A stretch of DNA of 64,000 nucleotides from NCBI GenBank assembly GCA_963781895.1, contig CAWAIM010000002.1, positions 1 to 64,000 on the forward strand, written 5' to 3'. Below, one piece after another: positions 8,853 to 17,961 of the stretch. The notes under the pieces are model-generated. The model saw only the letters and a program-made list of their open reading frames with translations, had not been told where the DNA came from and made no database searches. Made by a program: the position numbers and the translations under genes. Each line of letters opens with the position of its first letter. Within the stretch, counting starts at the first letter, position 1. The DNA is from Roseiarcus sp963781895. Its GTDB lineage: Bacteria; Pseudomonadota; Alphaproteobacteria; Rhizobiales; Beijerinckiaceae.

Positions 8853-9275
8853 GTGAATATCGTCATCCATCACAATCCCGACTGCGGCGCGTCGCGGAAC
8901 GTTCTGGCGATTATCGAAGCGGCGGGATATCAGCCGACAGTGATCGAATATCTGAAAACCGGCTGGACCCGGGGGCAATTGCTCGCTCTCTTTGCTGTGG
9001 CGGATTTGACGCCGCGCGCGGCTCTGCGTGAAACCAAGTCCCCGGCAAAGGAATTGGGGCTGCTTGAAGCTGGAATCGATGACGAGACGCTCCTCGCCGC
9101 GATGGCCGCGCATCCGATCCTCGTGAACCGGCCTATTGTCTGCACGCGAAAGGGGGCGCGCTTGTGCCGGCCGAGCCAAACTGTGCTCGATCTGCTCGAC
9201 CGCCTTCCGCCCGGCCCCCTGCACAAGGAAGACGGCGCGCTGCTGATCGACTCGGAGGGCCGACGCGTTGGCTGA
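8853..9275 (+). CDS. arsC: Arsenate reductase, glutaredoxin-coupled
   Basis: This 140-residue protein of the ArsC/Spx thioredoxin-like fold reduces arsenate to arsenite using glutathione and glutaredoxin. The catalytic Cys11 lies in HNPDCGASRN, the family NPxCGxSRN motif. The substrate-binding Arg region HPILVNRPIVCTRKGARLCRPS, split here by further conserved positions, is present. The length matches E. coli ArsC (about 141). A 95-base gap separates it from the VOC gene, and the arsH start overlaps its end. Arsenite made here needs an exporter, and none is encoded in the window. Confidence 0.93.
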   Translation: MNIVIHHNPDCGASRNVLAIIEAAGYQPTVIEYLKTGWTRGQLLALFAVADLTPRAALRETKSPAKELGLLEAGIDDETLLAAMAAHPILVNRPIVCTRKGARLCRPSQTVLDLLDRLPPGPLHKEDGALLIDSEGRRVG

Positions 9276-9987
9276 ACCGTTCGATTCGACGCCGAATCTT
9301 GACGAGGCCTGTTTTCAGCCGATCGCTGACGAGCGCCTCGATGTGTCTCGCGCCGCGCATCCGCCGCGCATCCTGCTGCTCTATGGCTCGGTTCGGAAGC
9401 GTTCATTCAGCCGGCTGGTGACGGAGGAGGCCGCGCGCATCCTTCATCGCCTCGGCGCCGAAACACGGGTTTTCAATCCTTCCGGCCTGCCGTTGCCCGA
9501 CGATGCGGATGCGTCGCATCCCAAGGTCCAGGAACTGCGTGATCTGGTGACCTGGTGCGAAGGCATGGTCTGGTGCTCGCCCGAGCGCCACGGGGCGATG
9601 ACCGGCATCATGAAGGCGCAGATCGATTGGATACCTCTGGCGATCGGGGCGGTGCGGCCGACGCAGGGCAAGACCCTGGCCGTGATGCAGGTGTCCGGCG
9701 GTTCGCAGAGCTTCAATGCCGTCAATCAGTTGCGCATTCTGGGCCGCTGGATGCGGCTGATCACCATTCCGAACCAGTCCTCGGTCGCCAAGGCGTTCTC
9801 CGAATTTGACGAGAACGATCGGATGAAGCCGTCATCCTATTACGACAGGATCGTGGATGTGATGGAAGAGCTGACCAAGTTCACCCTGCTGACGCGCGAC
9901 CGGGCGGACTATCTTGTCGACCGCTACAGCGAGCGGAAGGAAAATGCGGAACAATTGTCCAGACGCGTGAACCAGCGTTCGATTTGA
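9268..9987 (+). CDS. arsH: Organoarsenical oxidase / NADPH-dependent FMN reductase ArsH
   Basis: This 239-residue flavoprotein belongs to the ArsH family, which oxidises trivalent organoarsenicals and reduces quinones with NADPH. The FMN phosphate loop is LLLYGSVRKRSFSR. The conserved blocks WCSPERHGAMTGIMKAQIDW and VMQVSGGSQSFNAVNQLR follow. The start is a TTG at 9268, eight bases inside the end of arsC. It is supported by a strong GGAGGG eight bases upstream, and no better ATG exists before the conserved region. It is the last gene of the ars operon. Confidence 0.93.
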   Translation: MAEPFDSTPNLDEACFQPIADERLDVSRAAHPPRILLLYGSVRKRSFSRLVTEEAARILHRLGAETRVFNPSGLPLPDDADASHPKVQELRDLVTWCEGMVWCSPERHGAMTGIMKAQIDWIPLAIGAVRPTQGKTLAVMQVSGGSQSFNAVNQLRILGRWMRLITIPNQSSVAKAFSEFDENDRMKPSSYYDRIVDVMEELTKFTLLTRDRADYLVDRYSERKENAEQLSRRVNQRSI

Positions 9988-10591
9988 ACGCGTTGAGACC
10001 TGCTCGCCGCGATGTGGGCGAAATCGGCGCCGACCGGGTTGTTTGGGCGTTATTGGGACAAGCCAGAGGCGTCGGGATTTCGAACCTGACGGCTTGGTCG
10101 GAGAAGATGGAGCGCGACCGGAAACGAGCGTCGCGCAGTCGCCGATCGGAGCGTGAGCTGCGATTTTGGGCGCTTCGGGCGCCGCGCGTTTAGGTGACAG
10201 TGCGCTTTTTGCCTCTGGCGCGGCGATGGATGACATTCCGTCGTGACGGCGCGGGCGACGGGGCAGTCTGTCTCTCCGTCGCATCCGCCCAGTCGCCCCC
10301 TTGGCTCGGGTCCGCGCTCGAGCGGCTGGAGCGGGCGGCGGGTTTTGGCTTCGAGCGCCGCGAGGAAGCCTTGCGAGCCGATCGGCCGATCGACGGTTGC
10401 GGCCCTCGGCCGGCGCGCGGTCGCCGCGTCGTCCTGCCCTCCTTCCAGCAGATCGGCGAAGCGAGGCCGGCGCCGATTAAATGCGCTGTCATCGAGCGGG
10501 CGGGGGCGCTCTCTCGCCATCCTCCGAGTACATTGACGCCGCCCTGCTTTCTCGGCGAGGTTACAGCCATCACTCTTCGGGCGAGGCGCCA
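9988..10591. other. 600-base gap, no supported gene
   Basis: Several open frames cross this stretch on both strands, but each is rich in Arg/Ser/Pro, overlaps the others and lacks a ribosome binding site or recognisable motif. The long minus-strand frame is the shadow of the formamidase gene. I see no hairpin terminator or RNA gene. Confidence 0.5.
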
Positions 10592-11584
10592 ATGTCCGCG
10601 TGGTTTCCTTCTTCGTATATGGCTAGGCGCGGTGTCGCGAGGGGAATCGCCGGGGCGACGCATCATCTGACGGAGGCGGCCCAGGGCTCTTATCAATATG
10701 TCTATGGCCCCTACGCCGCGCCGGTCCTGACCATTGCGCCGGGCGACGTGGTGGTCGCCGAAACGCTCGATGCTTTTGGCGGCGCAATCAAATCGATCGA
10801 CGACCGACCCTCGCAGAAGCTGAACATGCCGTTCGTCAATCCGCAGAATGGCCCGATATTCGTGCAGGGCGCGGAAAAGGGCGACGTCCTTTGCGTGCGC
10901 ATCGACAAGATCGTCCCGCGCGGCCCGCAGCCCGCGGGGACCTCGGCTCTCATACCGGAATTCGGCGGCCTTGTTGGGAACGCCGGCACGCCGATGCTCA
11001 ACGCGCCCCTGCCAGAGCGGGTGATGAAATACGAAGTGACCGAAACGGGGGTTCGCTTCAACGACAGAATCACGCTGCCTTTTGAACCATTCATCGGCAC
11101 GCTCGGCGTAAGCCCCCAGATCGAGGCCGTGCTTTCGCTGCAGCCCGACTACTGGGGCGGCAACATGGACCTTCCCGATGTCGCGCCGGGCGCTATCGCT
11201 TACTTTCCAGTGCAGACCAAGGGAGCGTATCTCTACCTCGGCGACTGCCATGGCCGGCAAGGCGATGGCGAACTGTGCGGCGTAGCGGTCGAAATCCCGT
11301 CAACCACGACGATACAGGTCGATCTCATCAAGTCGTGGGCGATCAACTGGCCGCGTCTCGAGAACGAGCATTTCCTGATGACGGCCGGTTCGGCGCGTCC
11401 GATGGAGGACGCGGCGCGGATCGCCTATCGCGAGCTGATCCGCTGGTTGGTCGCCGACTACGGCTTCGACGAAATTGAGGCGTATTTCCTGCTCACACAG
11501 GCGGGCAAGCTGCGCGTCGGAAACATGGTCGACCCCAAATATACGCTGGGCGCTTCGATCCTAAAAAAATACCTGCCGTCGTAA
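10592..11584 (+). CDS. Acetamidase/formamidase family protein
   Basis: This protein of about 330 residues hydrolyses formamide or short aliphatic amides to ammonia and the acid. Family motifs include APGDVVVAETLDAFGG, NPQNGPIFVQGAEKGDVL, the metal-site region LGDCHGRQGDGELCGVAVE (about residues 215-233) and the ending KLRVGNMVDPKYTLGASI. The ATG at 10592 has a weak GCGAGG upstream. An internal ATG at 10619 would remove nine residues and is possible. An SDR gene follows 27 bases later on the same strand, so the two may be co-transcribed. Confidence 0.88.
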   Translation: MSAWFPSSYMARRGVARGIAGATHHLTEAAQGSYQYVYGPYAAPVLTIAPGDVVVAETLDAFGGAIKSIDDRPSQKLNMPFVNPQNGPIFVQGAEKGDVLCVRIDKIVPRGPQPAGTSALIPEFGGLVGNAGTPMLNAPLPERVMKYEVTETGVRFNDRITLPFEPFIGTLGVSPQIEAVLSLQPDYWGGNMDLPDVAPGAIAYFPVQTKGAYLYLGDCHGRQGDGELCGVAVEIPSTTTIQVDLIKSWAINWPRLENEHFLMTAGSARPMEDAARIAYRELIRWLVADYGFDEIEAYFLLTQAGKLRVGNMVDPKYTLGASILKKYLPS

Positions 11585-11611
11585 TGAACCAGATGCGAAT
11601 GGAATAGAGAA

Positions 11612-12373
11612 ATGGATCTTGGATTGAAGGGCCTTCGGGCGGTTGTCACAGGCGGCAGCAAAGGCATAGGACGGCGCGTCGCTGAAATATTCGCCCAGGA
11701 GGGCGCGAGCGTCGCGATCTGCGCCCGCAACGCCAATGAAGTGGAAGCGACCGTTCAGGTGTTAAAGGCCAAGGGCGTCCAGGCCTTCGGCGCCGCCGTC
11801 GACGTTGCGGACAAACCCGCGCTCGAGCGTTTTGTCGGCGACAGCGCCGCCGCGCTCGGCGGGATCGACATTCTCGTAGCCAATGTCTCGGCGCTCGCCG
11901 TAGAGGACAACGAGGAAGCCTGGCAAAAGGCTTTCGAAACCGACATGATGCACACGGTGCGCGCGGTGAACGCCGCTCTCCCCCATCTCGAAAAGTCCAA
12001 ACATCCGGCGATCGTGATCATCTCGTCGGTCTCGGGACGTGAGGTTGATTTCAGCGGTCCCGCTTACGGCGCCTTCAAGGCGGCGCTGGTCCATTACGGG
12101 CAGCGGCTCGCTTATCAGTTCGCGCCCAAGATGATCCGGGTGAACTCGGTCTCGCCCGGCAACACCTATTTCGAAGGGGGCGTCTGGCAACATATCGAAA
12201 AGAATCTCCCCGACCTGTTCGCGCAGACGCTTGCTCTGAACCCCACCGGCCGCATGGCGACGCCGGAAGAGATCGGTCGCGGCGTGGTCTTTCTCGCGAG
12301 CCCGGCATCGAGTTTCACGACCGGCACGAATCTCGTCATTGACGGAGCCCTGACCCGCGGCGTGCAGCTATAA
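11612..12373 (+). CDS. Short-chain dehydrogenase/reductase (SDR)
   Basis: This 253-residue protein has the classical SDR Rossmann fold. The nucleotide loop is VVTGGSKGIGRR, the structural motif is LVANVSAL (NNAG-like), the catalytic Ser is in IIISSVSGR and Tyr/Lys are in AYGAFKAAL. The C-terminal FLASPASSFTTGTNLVIDG is typical of FabG-like members. It has a complete catalytic set but no feature identifying the substrate. It lies 27 bases after the formamidase gene on the same strand. Confidence 0.9.
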   Translation: MDLGLKGLRAVVTGGSKGIGRRVAEIFAQEGASVAICARNANEVEATVQVLKAKGVQAFGAAVDVADKPALERFVGDSAAALGGIDILVANVSALAVEDNEEAWQKAFETDMMHTVRAVNAALPHLEKSKHPAIVIISSVSGREVDFSGPAYGAFKAALVHYGQRLAYQFAPKMIRVNSVSPGNTYFEGGVWQHIEKNLPDLFAQTLALNPTGRMATPEEIGRGVVFLASPASSFTTGTNLVIDGALTRGVQL

Positions 12374-12462
12374 TCGCGCAGCCGGCGCAGGCCACGGGCG
12401 CGAATTCTCCGCAACAAACGCCGGCAGGGCGCGGCGCTCGCGGGCGTTGGTGACAGCGCACC

Positions 12463-12494
12463 GTAATTGGTAATTGGCCGTAATTGCGTAATCG
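12463..12494. repeat. Short GTAATTG direct repeats
   Basis: GTAATTG occurs at 12463-12469, 12470-12476 and 12480-12486, followed by GTAATCG at 12488-12494. The cluster lies between the convergent SDR and lytic transglycosylase genes. It stands out as A/T-rich in a GC-rich setting. Its function is unknown. Confidence 0.6.
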
Positions 12495-12548
12495 CGGCGA
12501 GTTTGCGGCCTACCGGCGCCACCCTCCAGCCTCCCTCCCGGACAGCCC

Positions 12549-13727
12549 CTACCGCCTCAGCGCCTCCAGCACCTTCGCCGAAGCCCGGCCGTTGACCGGC
12601 ATGCCCTGCTTCTGCTCGAAATCGGCGATCGCCTGTTTGGTCTTGGTTCCGATCGCGCCGTCCGGCTCGCCGACGTCGTAGCCGCGCCTGGCGAGCAGCG
12701 TCTGCAGTTCGCGCCGCCCGGCCCGGGACAGTCCTGGATCGTCGGTCGGCCAGGGGGTGACGATGCCCGGCCCGCCGGCGAGCCGGTCGGCGAGCACGCA
12801 GGCCGCAAGCGTATAGGATTCGGCGGCGTTGTAGGAATAGACGACGTCGAAATTCCGCGTCACCAGAAAGGCCGGCCCATTGGGTCCGGCGGGCAACAGC
12901 AGTCCGGCCTCGCCGCTGCCGAGCGAGCGGCCGTCGACGCGGGTCAGCCCCCGCGCCGCCCAGGACGACATCGGCAGTTTGGCCTTGCGTCCCGAAACGC
13001 CCGAATAGCCTGGCGGCAGCTTCACTTCGAAGCCCCACGGAACGCCGGAGCGCCAGCCGGCCTTGGCGAGGTAATGCGCGCTCGAGCCGAGCGCGTCGGC
13101 GGCCGAGTCGACGATGTCGCGCCGGCCGTCGCCGTCGAAGTCGACGGCCAGGCGCAGAAAGGTCGAGGGCATGAACTGGGTCTGGCCGAACGCTCCCGCC
13201 CAGGATCCGGTCAGCTTCTCGGCCGGGACGTCGCCATGATCGATGATCTTCAGCGTCGCCATCAGCTCGGAACGAAAATAACCCGAGCGCTCGCCGAGGC
13301 AGGCGAGCGTCGCCAGCGACTGGACCAGCGGGCGCTTGCCCATCTCCGTGCCGAAATTCGATTCCACCCCCCAGATCGCCGCCAGCATATAGCGGCTGAC
13401 GCCATAGGCGTCCTCGGCGCGAGCGAGCGCGCCGGCGTTTTTGGCCATCGCGGCCTTGCCGTCGGCGACGCGCTCGTCATCGACGAGGGCCGCCATATAG
13501 TCCCAGATCGGCGTCTTGAATTCCGGCTGCTGTTTCTGGAAGTCGAGAACCTTCATGTCGGGCTGCAATCCCCGGAAGGCCGTATCCAGCGTCTGGCTTG
13601 AAATCCCTTCGCTGGCGCCCTCCGCGCTCAGTCTGGCGACGCATTGGGCGAAGTCCGCCCGCGCCGGGCCCGGCGCCAGGAGCGCGGCGGCCGAAGCGGC
13701 GAACAAAAACCGGGCGAAGCAATTCAT
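12549..13727 (-). CDS. Lytic murein transglycosylase (MltB-like) with peptidoglycan-binding domain
   Basis: This 392-residue secreted protein starts with a signal peptide (MNCFARFLFAASAAALLAPG, cleavage near ARA-DF). The SLT_2/MltB catalytic domain (about 25-310) has the catalytic Glu122 in IWGVESNFGTEMG and the motifs GAFGQTQFMPSTFL and DFDGDGRRDIVDSAADAL. A C-terminal peptidoglycan-binding domain (about 330-392) contains LQTLLARRGYDVGEPDGAIG. It cleaves glycan strands to give 1,6-anhydromuropeptides in cell-wall turnover. No lipobox Cys follows the signal, so it is probably soluble in the periplasm. Confidence 0.93.
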   Translation of the reverse strand: MNCFARFLFAASAAALLAPGPARADFAQCVARLSAEGASEGISSQTLDTAFRGLQPDMKVLDFQKQQPEFKTPIWDYMAALVDDERVADGKAAMAKNAGALARAEDAYGVSRYMLAAIWGVESNFGTEMGKRPLVQSLATLACLGERSGYFRSELMATLKIIDHGDVPAEKLTGSWAGAFGQTQFMPSTFLRLAVDFDGDGRRDIVDSAADALGSSAHYLAKAGWRSGVPWGFEVKLPPGYSGVSGRKAKLPMSSWAARGLTRVDGRSLGSGEAGLLLPAGPNGPAFLVTRNFDVVYSYNAAESYTLAACVLADRLAGGPGIVTPWPTDDPGLSRAGRRELQTLLARRGYDVGEPDGAIGTKTKQAIADFEQKQGMPVNGRASAKVLEALRR

Positions 13728-13932
13728 GAACCGATCTTCTGCGATTCGCGCTTTCCCGTCGAGGGCGCGAACCTCGGCTCACGACGCGTCGGGCGCTCTC
13801 CGGCGTGACTGCGACTCGGTTCCGCGCCCCGGGGCGGCGCTTCGACCGCCCCGCGATATGCCCGATGCGGGCCGCGCGCCGATCACCGGGCGCGCGGCTC
13901 ACTTTCGATGAACCGCGCGAAGCGCGCTGTGT

Positions 13933-15190
13933 TCAGGTCGCGGCGGCGACACCAGTCGCGCCGCCGGCCTTGCGGCGATAGGCGGCCGCCCCCGCCAGTC
14001 CCGCGAAGCCTGTGAGCATCAACGCCCAGGTTCCCGGTTCGGGAATGGCGGACGGGATCGCGCCTGCTTGGTAGAGATCGGCCAGCGTCGTCGCGCCGGC
14101 CGCGCCGCCGAGATAGCCGTCCGGGCCGGAAACGTGGAAGATATTCTGCAGCGTCGCCAGGTCGGACGAGTGCGTGTAGAGGATGTCGTTCGTGTAGGCG
14201 TTGCCTTTGGCGAGCGGCGAGATGATGATTTCCGTGCTGGTGAAGCCGTTCGTCGTTCCCGCGTTCGTGTCGCCTTCCGTCTCGTCGTTCCAGATGACGA
14301 TTTCGCCGTTGTTCTTGAAGGCCTGCGAAGCTTCGATCTGCGGCACGATCTTCGACAAAAAGTTGTCGCCGAGCGCGATCTGTTCCTGGTCGCTGCCCGC
14401 GGCGTAGGTGACCCCATTGTAGGTGAAGTCGGTCTTCAGCGCCGTATGCATGTCGTTGTACACATCGGGCGTGATCCAATTGTAGCGCGCGACCGAGTTG
14501 TCGTTGAGGTCGGTTTGCAGCTGCTGCAGGGGCGCGTAGTTCTGCGCCTGCGGATTGCTCGACGTCGGGTTGTCGCCGCCGTTGGTGTCGGTAAAGAACA
14601 CCATCGGGTTATGTTTGGCGGCGTAATTGTATTGGTGGCTGCCGTTGTAGGGATTGGTGTAATCGGCGGACGTGCCGGAGAAGCTGGCGAGCGGCACTTC
14701 ATATTGGCCCTTCGCCGCGACATTGTTGGTGAGCGTGCCGCCGGCGGAATTGAAGTTTTGCCCGCTGGCGTTGAGGAGGTCCGTGTCCTCCTGATACGAT
14801 CGCCATGTAAGGCCTTTGGCCGCGAGCAGCCCACTGAGATTGGGCGCATTGACGATGTTGTTCGGATAGGGATCGTTGTCGTTGAGCGGACCGTGTCAGC
14901 CCAGCTTCCGAATAGACGTAGTTTGGTTCCGAAGGGTGGAGGGTGGTCGACACGTTCTGATAATTGCTGGCGTAAGACGTCATCGCGGCGTTCGGATTGC
15001 CGGGCGTCACCAGGCTGTTGATGAAGGGCGCGGCGGAATTGCCGAAAATCTGATGGACGCCCGTCACCGTGGACGGCTGCGTCCAATTGTGGTTTTCAAG
15101 CGGGATGTAGAAAACGTCGCCGATTTGTTGCGCCTGCGCCGAACTGGCGATGATGAGCGCGAACAGAGAAACACCGATTGTCCTGGTCAT
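13933..15190 (-). CDS. Phosphoesterase family protein with PEP-CTERM sorting signal (frameshifted)
   Basis: Two frames join into a secreted protein of about 418 residues. The N-terminus has a signal peptide (MTRTIGVSLFALIIASSAQA) and IPLENHNWTQPSTVTGVHQI, typical of the PF04185-type phosphoesterase family. After a shift near 14890 the other frame continues with HGPLNDNDPYPNN, MVFFTDTNGGDNP and IVIWNDETEGD. It ends with AIPEPGTWALMLTGFAGLAG followed by AAAYRRK, a classical PEP-CTERM signal (Pro-Glu-Pro, one membrane helix, basic tail). Exosortase would process it. The span is 3n+1, which fits one surplus base. Exact substrate is unknown. Confidence 0.82.
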
Positions 15191-15404
15191 GAGGGAACTC
15201 CATCTGCGCGCGGCGTCCGCACGCCGCGCAGCCGTGAGATATGGCTGACGACGGCAAGGCTAACGCGGCGAAGTGACCGTACGTCGCCACTGAGATGACG
15301 CCGAGACGAAGAAGGAATGACGGCGGGATGACGCCGGATCCGCCCGCCCACGCGTCTCGGCGCGGATCCCGCGCGTTGTTGACAGCGCTTCCGGTGCGTC
15401 GAAT

Positions 15405-15867
15405 ATGACCGGCTCAAGACTGGTGACGACGCGCTTCGACGGAGCGGACGTGAGAGGCATTGCGGGATGGTGTTCAGCGCTGGGCGTCGCGCTTCTCGCG
15501 GCGGCGCCCGCGCGCGCGGATTTGCGCATGTGCAACAATACGATGAACCGCGTCAGCGTCGCCCTCGCCTATACCGACGGACAGGGCTGGGTCAGCGAAG
15601 GCTGGTGGAACCTCAAGACCCTCGACTGCGTGACGCTGCTGCGCGGCGCGCTGGCGGCGCAGTATTATTACGTCTACGCCATGGACGAGCGTGGCGGCGA
15701 ATGGAAGGGCAAGGCCTTCATGTGCACGTCCGACCGCGAGTTCAAGATCGAGGGCCGGCAGGACTGCTACCGTGCGCGGCTACGATCGCACCGGTTTCTT
15801 CGAAGTCGACACCGGCAAGGACGCCAAAAGCTGGACTGTGCAGCTGACTGACCAGACGAACCCATGA
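15405..15867 (+). CDS. DUF1036 family secreted protein (frameshifted)
   Basis: The frame starting at 15405 encodes a signal-like segment ending AAAPARA, then DLRMCNNTMNRVSVALAY, GWVSEGWWNL and FMCTSDREFKIEGRQDCY. These are the conserved blocks of DUF1036, found in many alphaproteobacteria. Near 15770 the frame breaks. The neighbouring frame supplies the expected ending GYDRTGFFEVDTGKDAKSW and a stop at 15865-15867. The span is 3n+1, consistent with one inserted base. Its role is unknown. Conserved Cys residues suggest a periplasmic disulfide-bonded fold. Confidence 0.8.
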
Positions 15868-15956
15868 AACTGCTGGCGCTGTCATCTTATCGCTGGCAAG
15901 AATGAGCGATAATTCCGAGCGGCGGCCAGCGCCGTCGGACATGTGGAGGAAATCGA

Positions 15957-17381
15957 TTGCATTCCCATCGCAGCCGCCGCGTCAAGATCATCGCCACCCT
16001 TGGCCCCGCCTCTTCAAGTCGGGAGACGATCGCGGCCCTGTTCGCCGCCGGCGCCGACCTCTTCCGCATCAACATGAGCCATGCGTCGCATGACGCGATG
16101 CGCGAGCGCGTCGCGATGATTCGCTCGCTCGAAGAGGAGACCGGCCGGCCGATCGGCGTTCTGGTCGACCTCCAGGGCCCCAAGCTTCGCCTCGGCATGT
16201 TCGCTGACGGCGGCGCGAATCTGCACAAGGGCGACGCCTTCACGCTGGACAGCGATCCCGCGGCCGGCGGGCAGACGCGCGTCCAGCTGCCGCATCCGGA
16301 AATTCTCAGTTCGCTCGCCCCCGACCATCGCGTCCTGGTCGACGACGGCAAGGTGATGCTGCGCGTCGTCGACGCCGAGCTCGGACGCGCCTCGACGATC
16401 GTCGAGGTCGCCGGCCGCGTCTCCAACAAGAAGGGCGTCAGCCTGCCCGACACCACCATCCCGACCTCGGCGATGACCGACAAGGATCGCGCCGATCTCG
16501 CCGCGGCGCTCGAGGAGAACATCGACTGGATCGCGCTGTCCTTCGTGCAGCGGCCGGAGGACGTCGCCGAAGTGAAGGCGATCGCCAACGGCCGCGCTCT
16601 GGTGATGGCCAAGATCGAGAAGCCGCAGGCGGTCCAGCGGCTCGAGGAGATCGTCGCCGTCGCCGACGCCTTCATGGTCGCGCGCGGCGATCTCGGCGTC
16701 GAAATGCCGCTCGAGCGCGTGCCCGGAATCCAGAAGACCCTCACCCGCCTCGGGCGCCGGCTCGGCAAGCCGGTGGTCGTGGCGACCCAGATGCTGGAAT
16801 CGATGATCACCTCCCCGGTGCCGACGCGCGCCGAGGTTTCCGACGTTGCGACCGCGGTGTTCGAGGGCGCGGACGCGGTCATGCTCTCGGCCGAGAGCGC
16901 GTCGGGCCAATATCCGTGCGAAGCGGTGGCGACGATGAACAGGATCGCCGAGGCGGTCGAATCGGAGGGCATCTATAAGACGATCATCGAAGCGCAACGG
17001 GCGGAGCCAGAAGCAACCGGGGCCGACGCGATCGCCGAGGCGACGCGCGACGTCGCCGAGACGCTGAAGCTCAAAGTGATTTGCGCCTGGACCAGTTCCG
17101 GATCGACCGGTCTGCGCATCGCCCGCGAGCGGCCGCGCTCGTCGATCCTGGCTTTGACCCCGATCGAAGAGGTGGCGCGCCGCCTGACGCTCGTCTGGGG
17201 CGTGCACCCGATCGTAACCGACGACGCCCGCGACGAACGCGACATGGCCGAGCGCGCCTGCCGTCACGCCTATATCGAGGGATTCGCCGGGCAGGGCGAA
17301 CGCATCATCGTGGTCGCCGGCGTGCCTTTCGGCACCTCGGGCGGCACCAATAACCTGCGCATCGCGACGGTCGGGGCTTAA
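15957..17381 (+). CDS. pyk: Pyruvate kinase
   Basis: This 474-residue glycolytic enzyme converts phosphoenolpyruvate and ADP to pyruvate and ATP. Key motifs are RRVKIIATLGPASS, FRINMSHAS, VDLQGPKLRLG, the catalytic Lys in ALVMAKIEKPQAV, the metal and PEP site in FMVARGDLGVEMPLERVP, and the C-terminal allosteric domain ending with PFGTSGGTNNLRI. The start is a TTG at 15957, supported by GGAGG nine bases upstream, and no better ATG precedes the conserved N-terminus. It is monocistronic by context. Confidence 0.96.
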   Translation: MHSHRSRRVKIIATLGPASSSRETIAALFAAGADLFRINMSHASHDAMRERVAMIRSLEEETGRPIGVLVDLQGPKLRLGMFADGGANLHKGDAFTLDSDPAAGGQTRVQLPHPEILSSLAPDHRVLVDDGKVMLRVVDAELGRASTIVEVAGRVSNKKGVSLPDTTIPTSAMTDKDRADLAAALEENIDWIALSFVQRPEDVAEVKAIANGRALVMAKIEKPQAVQRLEEIVAVADAFMVARGDLGVEMPLERVPGIQKTLTRLGRRLGKPVVVATQMLESMITSPVPTRAEVSDVATAVFEGADAVMLSAESASGQYPCEAVATMNRIAEAVESEGIYKTIIEAQRAEPEATGADAIAEATRDVAETLKLKVICAWTSSGSTGLRIARERPRSSILALTPIEEVARRLTLVWGVHPIVTDDARDERDMAERACRHAYIEGFAGQGERIIVVAGVPFGTSGGTNNLRIATVGA

Positions 17382-17421
17382 GGGCGCCCCCGCCAGGGCC
17401 GACGGAAACCCTGACCTTCGC

Positions 17422-17936
17422 TCAAAACTGAAAATACTGGACGCGGGGCTCGAACCGTCCGGCGCGGCGAATTTCGCCCCGGATCGCCGGTATGCGACGG
17501 CCCCTGAAGAAAGGCAGACCGCGAAGGTCGCGCACCACCGCGCGGCAATGGCCGAAGGGGGCGAGAAGCTCGTAGAAGAACGGCAAGATCGCCGCATCTG
17601 AACTCGTCGGCGGCGAGGTCGCGTCCGGTCGCGAGCGCTTCGCTCAGAACCCGCGCGTCGAGCCAGGCCCAATTGCAGAAGGCGAGAGGCACGCCGCGCG
17701 GGTCGGTATAATAGTGAAACTGACCGAGCGTCAGGGACGGCGCGAGACGGCGGTCCAGCATCTCCGGCGGATAGCCCGCGTGCAGCCGCGAGTATCCGCA
17801 CAGAAACTGCACCCCGCTGACGATCCGCAGCGCGGCGCCCTCCGACGGCGGCGTCCCGACAACCACCCGCTCCAGCGGCTGTTCGGCCGAGCGCGCCCGG
17901 CTCGAGCGGATCGGCGTCCGTTCGTCGAAACCCCAT
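17422..17936 (-). CDS. HlyC-like toxin-activating lysine acyltransferase (frameshifted)
   Basis: The minus strand encodes a protein related to HlyC/ApxC, which transfer fatty acyl groups from acyl-ACP onto lysines of RTX toxins. GYSRLHAGYP matches the catalytic-His region near the N-terminus, and LGQFHYYTDPRGVPLAFCNW followed by AWLDARVL matches the core. Near 17600 the frame breaks. The next frame continues PFFYELLAPFGHCRAVVRDL and ends RVQYFQF with a stop at 17422-17424. The start is uncertain: GTG at 17866, or ATG at 17936 if a second surplus base lies in a G run. No RTX toxin gene is in the window. Confidence 0.75.
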
Positions 17937-17961
17937 CAGGCGACCGCAGGCCTCCGTCCGC

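Noticed and set aside
10190..11260. Minus-strand frame opposite the formamidase
   Set aside because: It is a shadow of a clear plus-strand gene, with low-complexity composition and no ribosome binding site.
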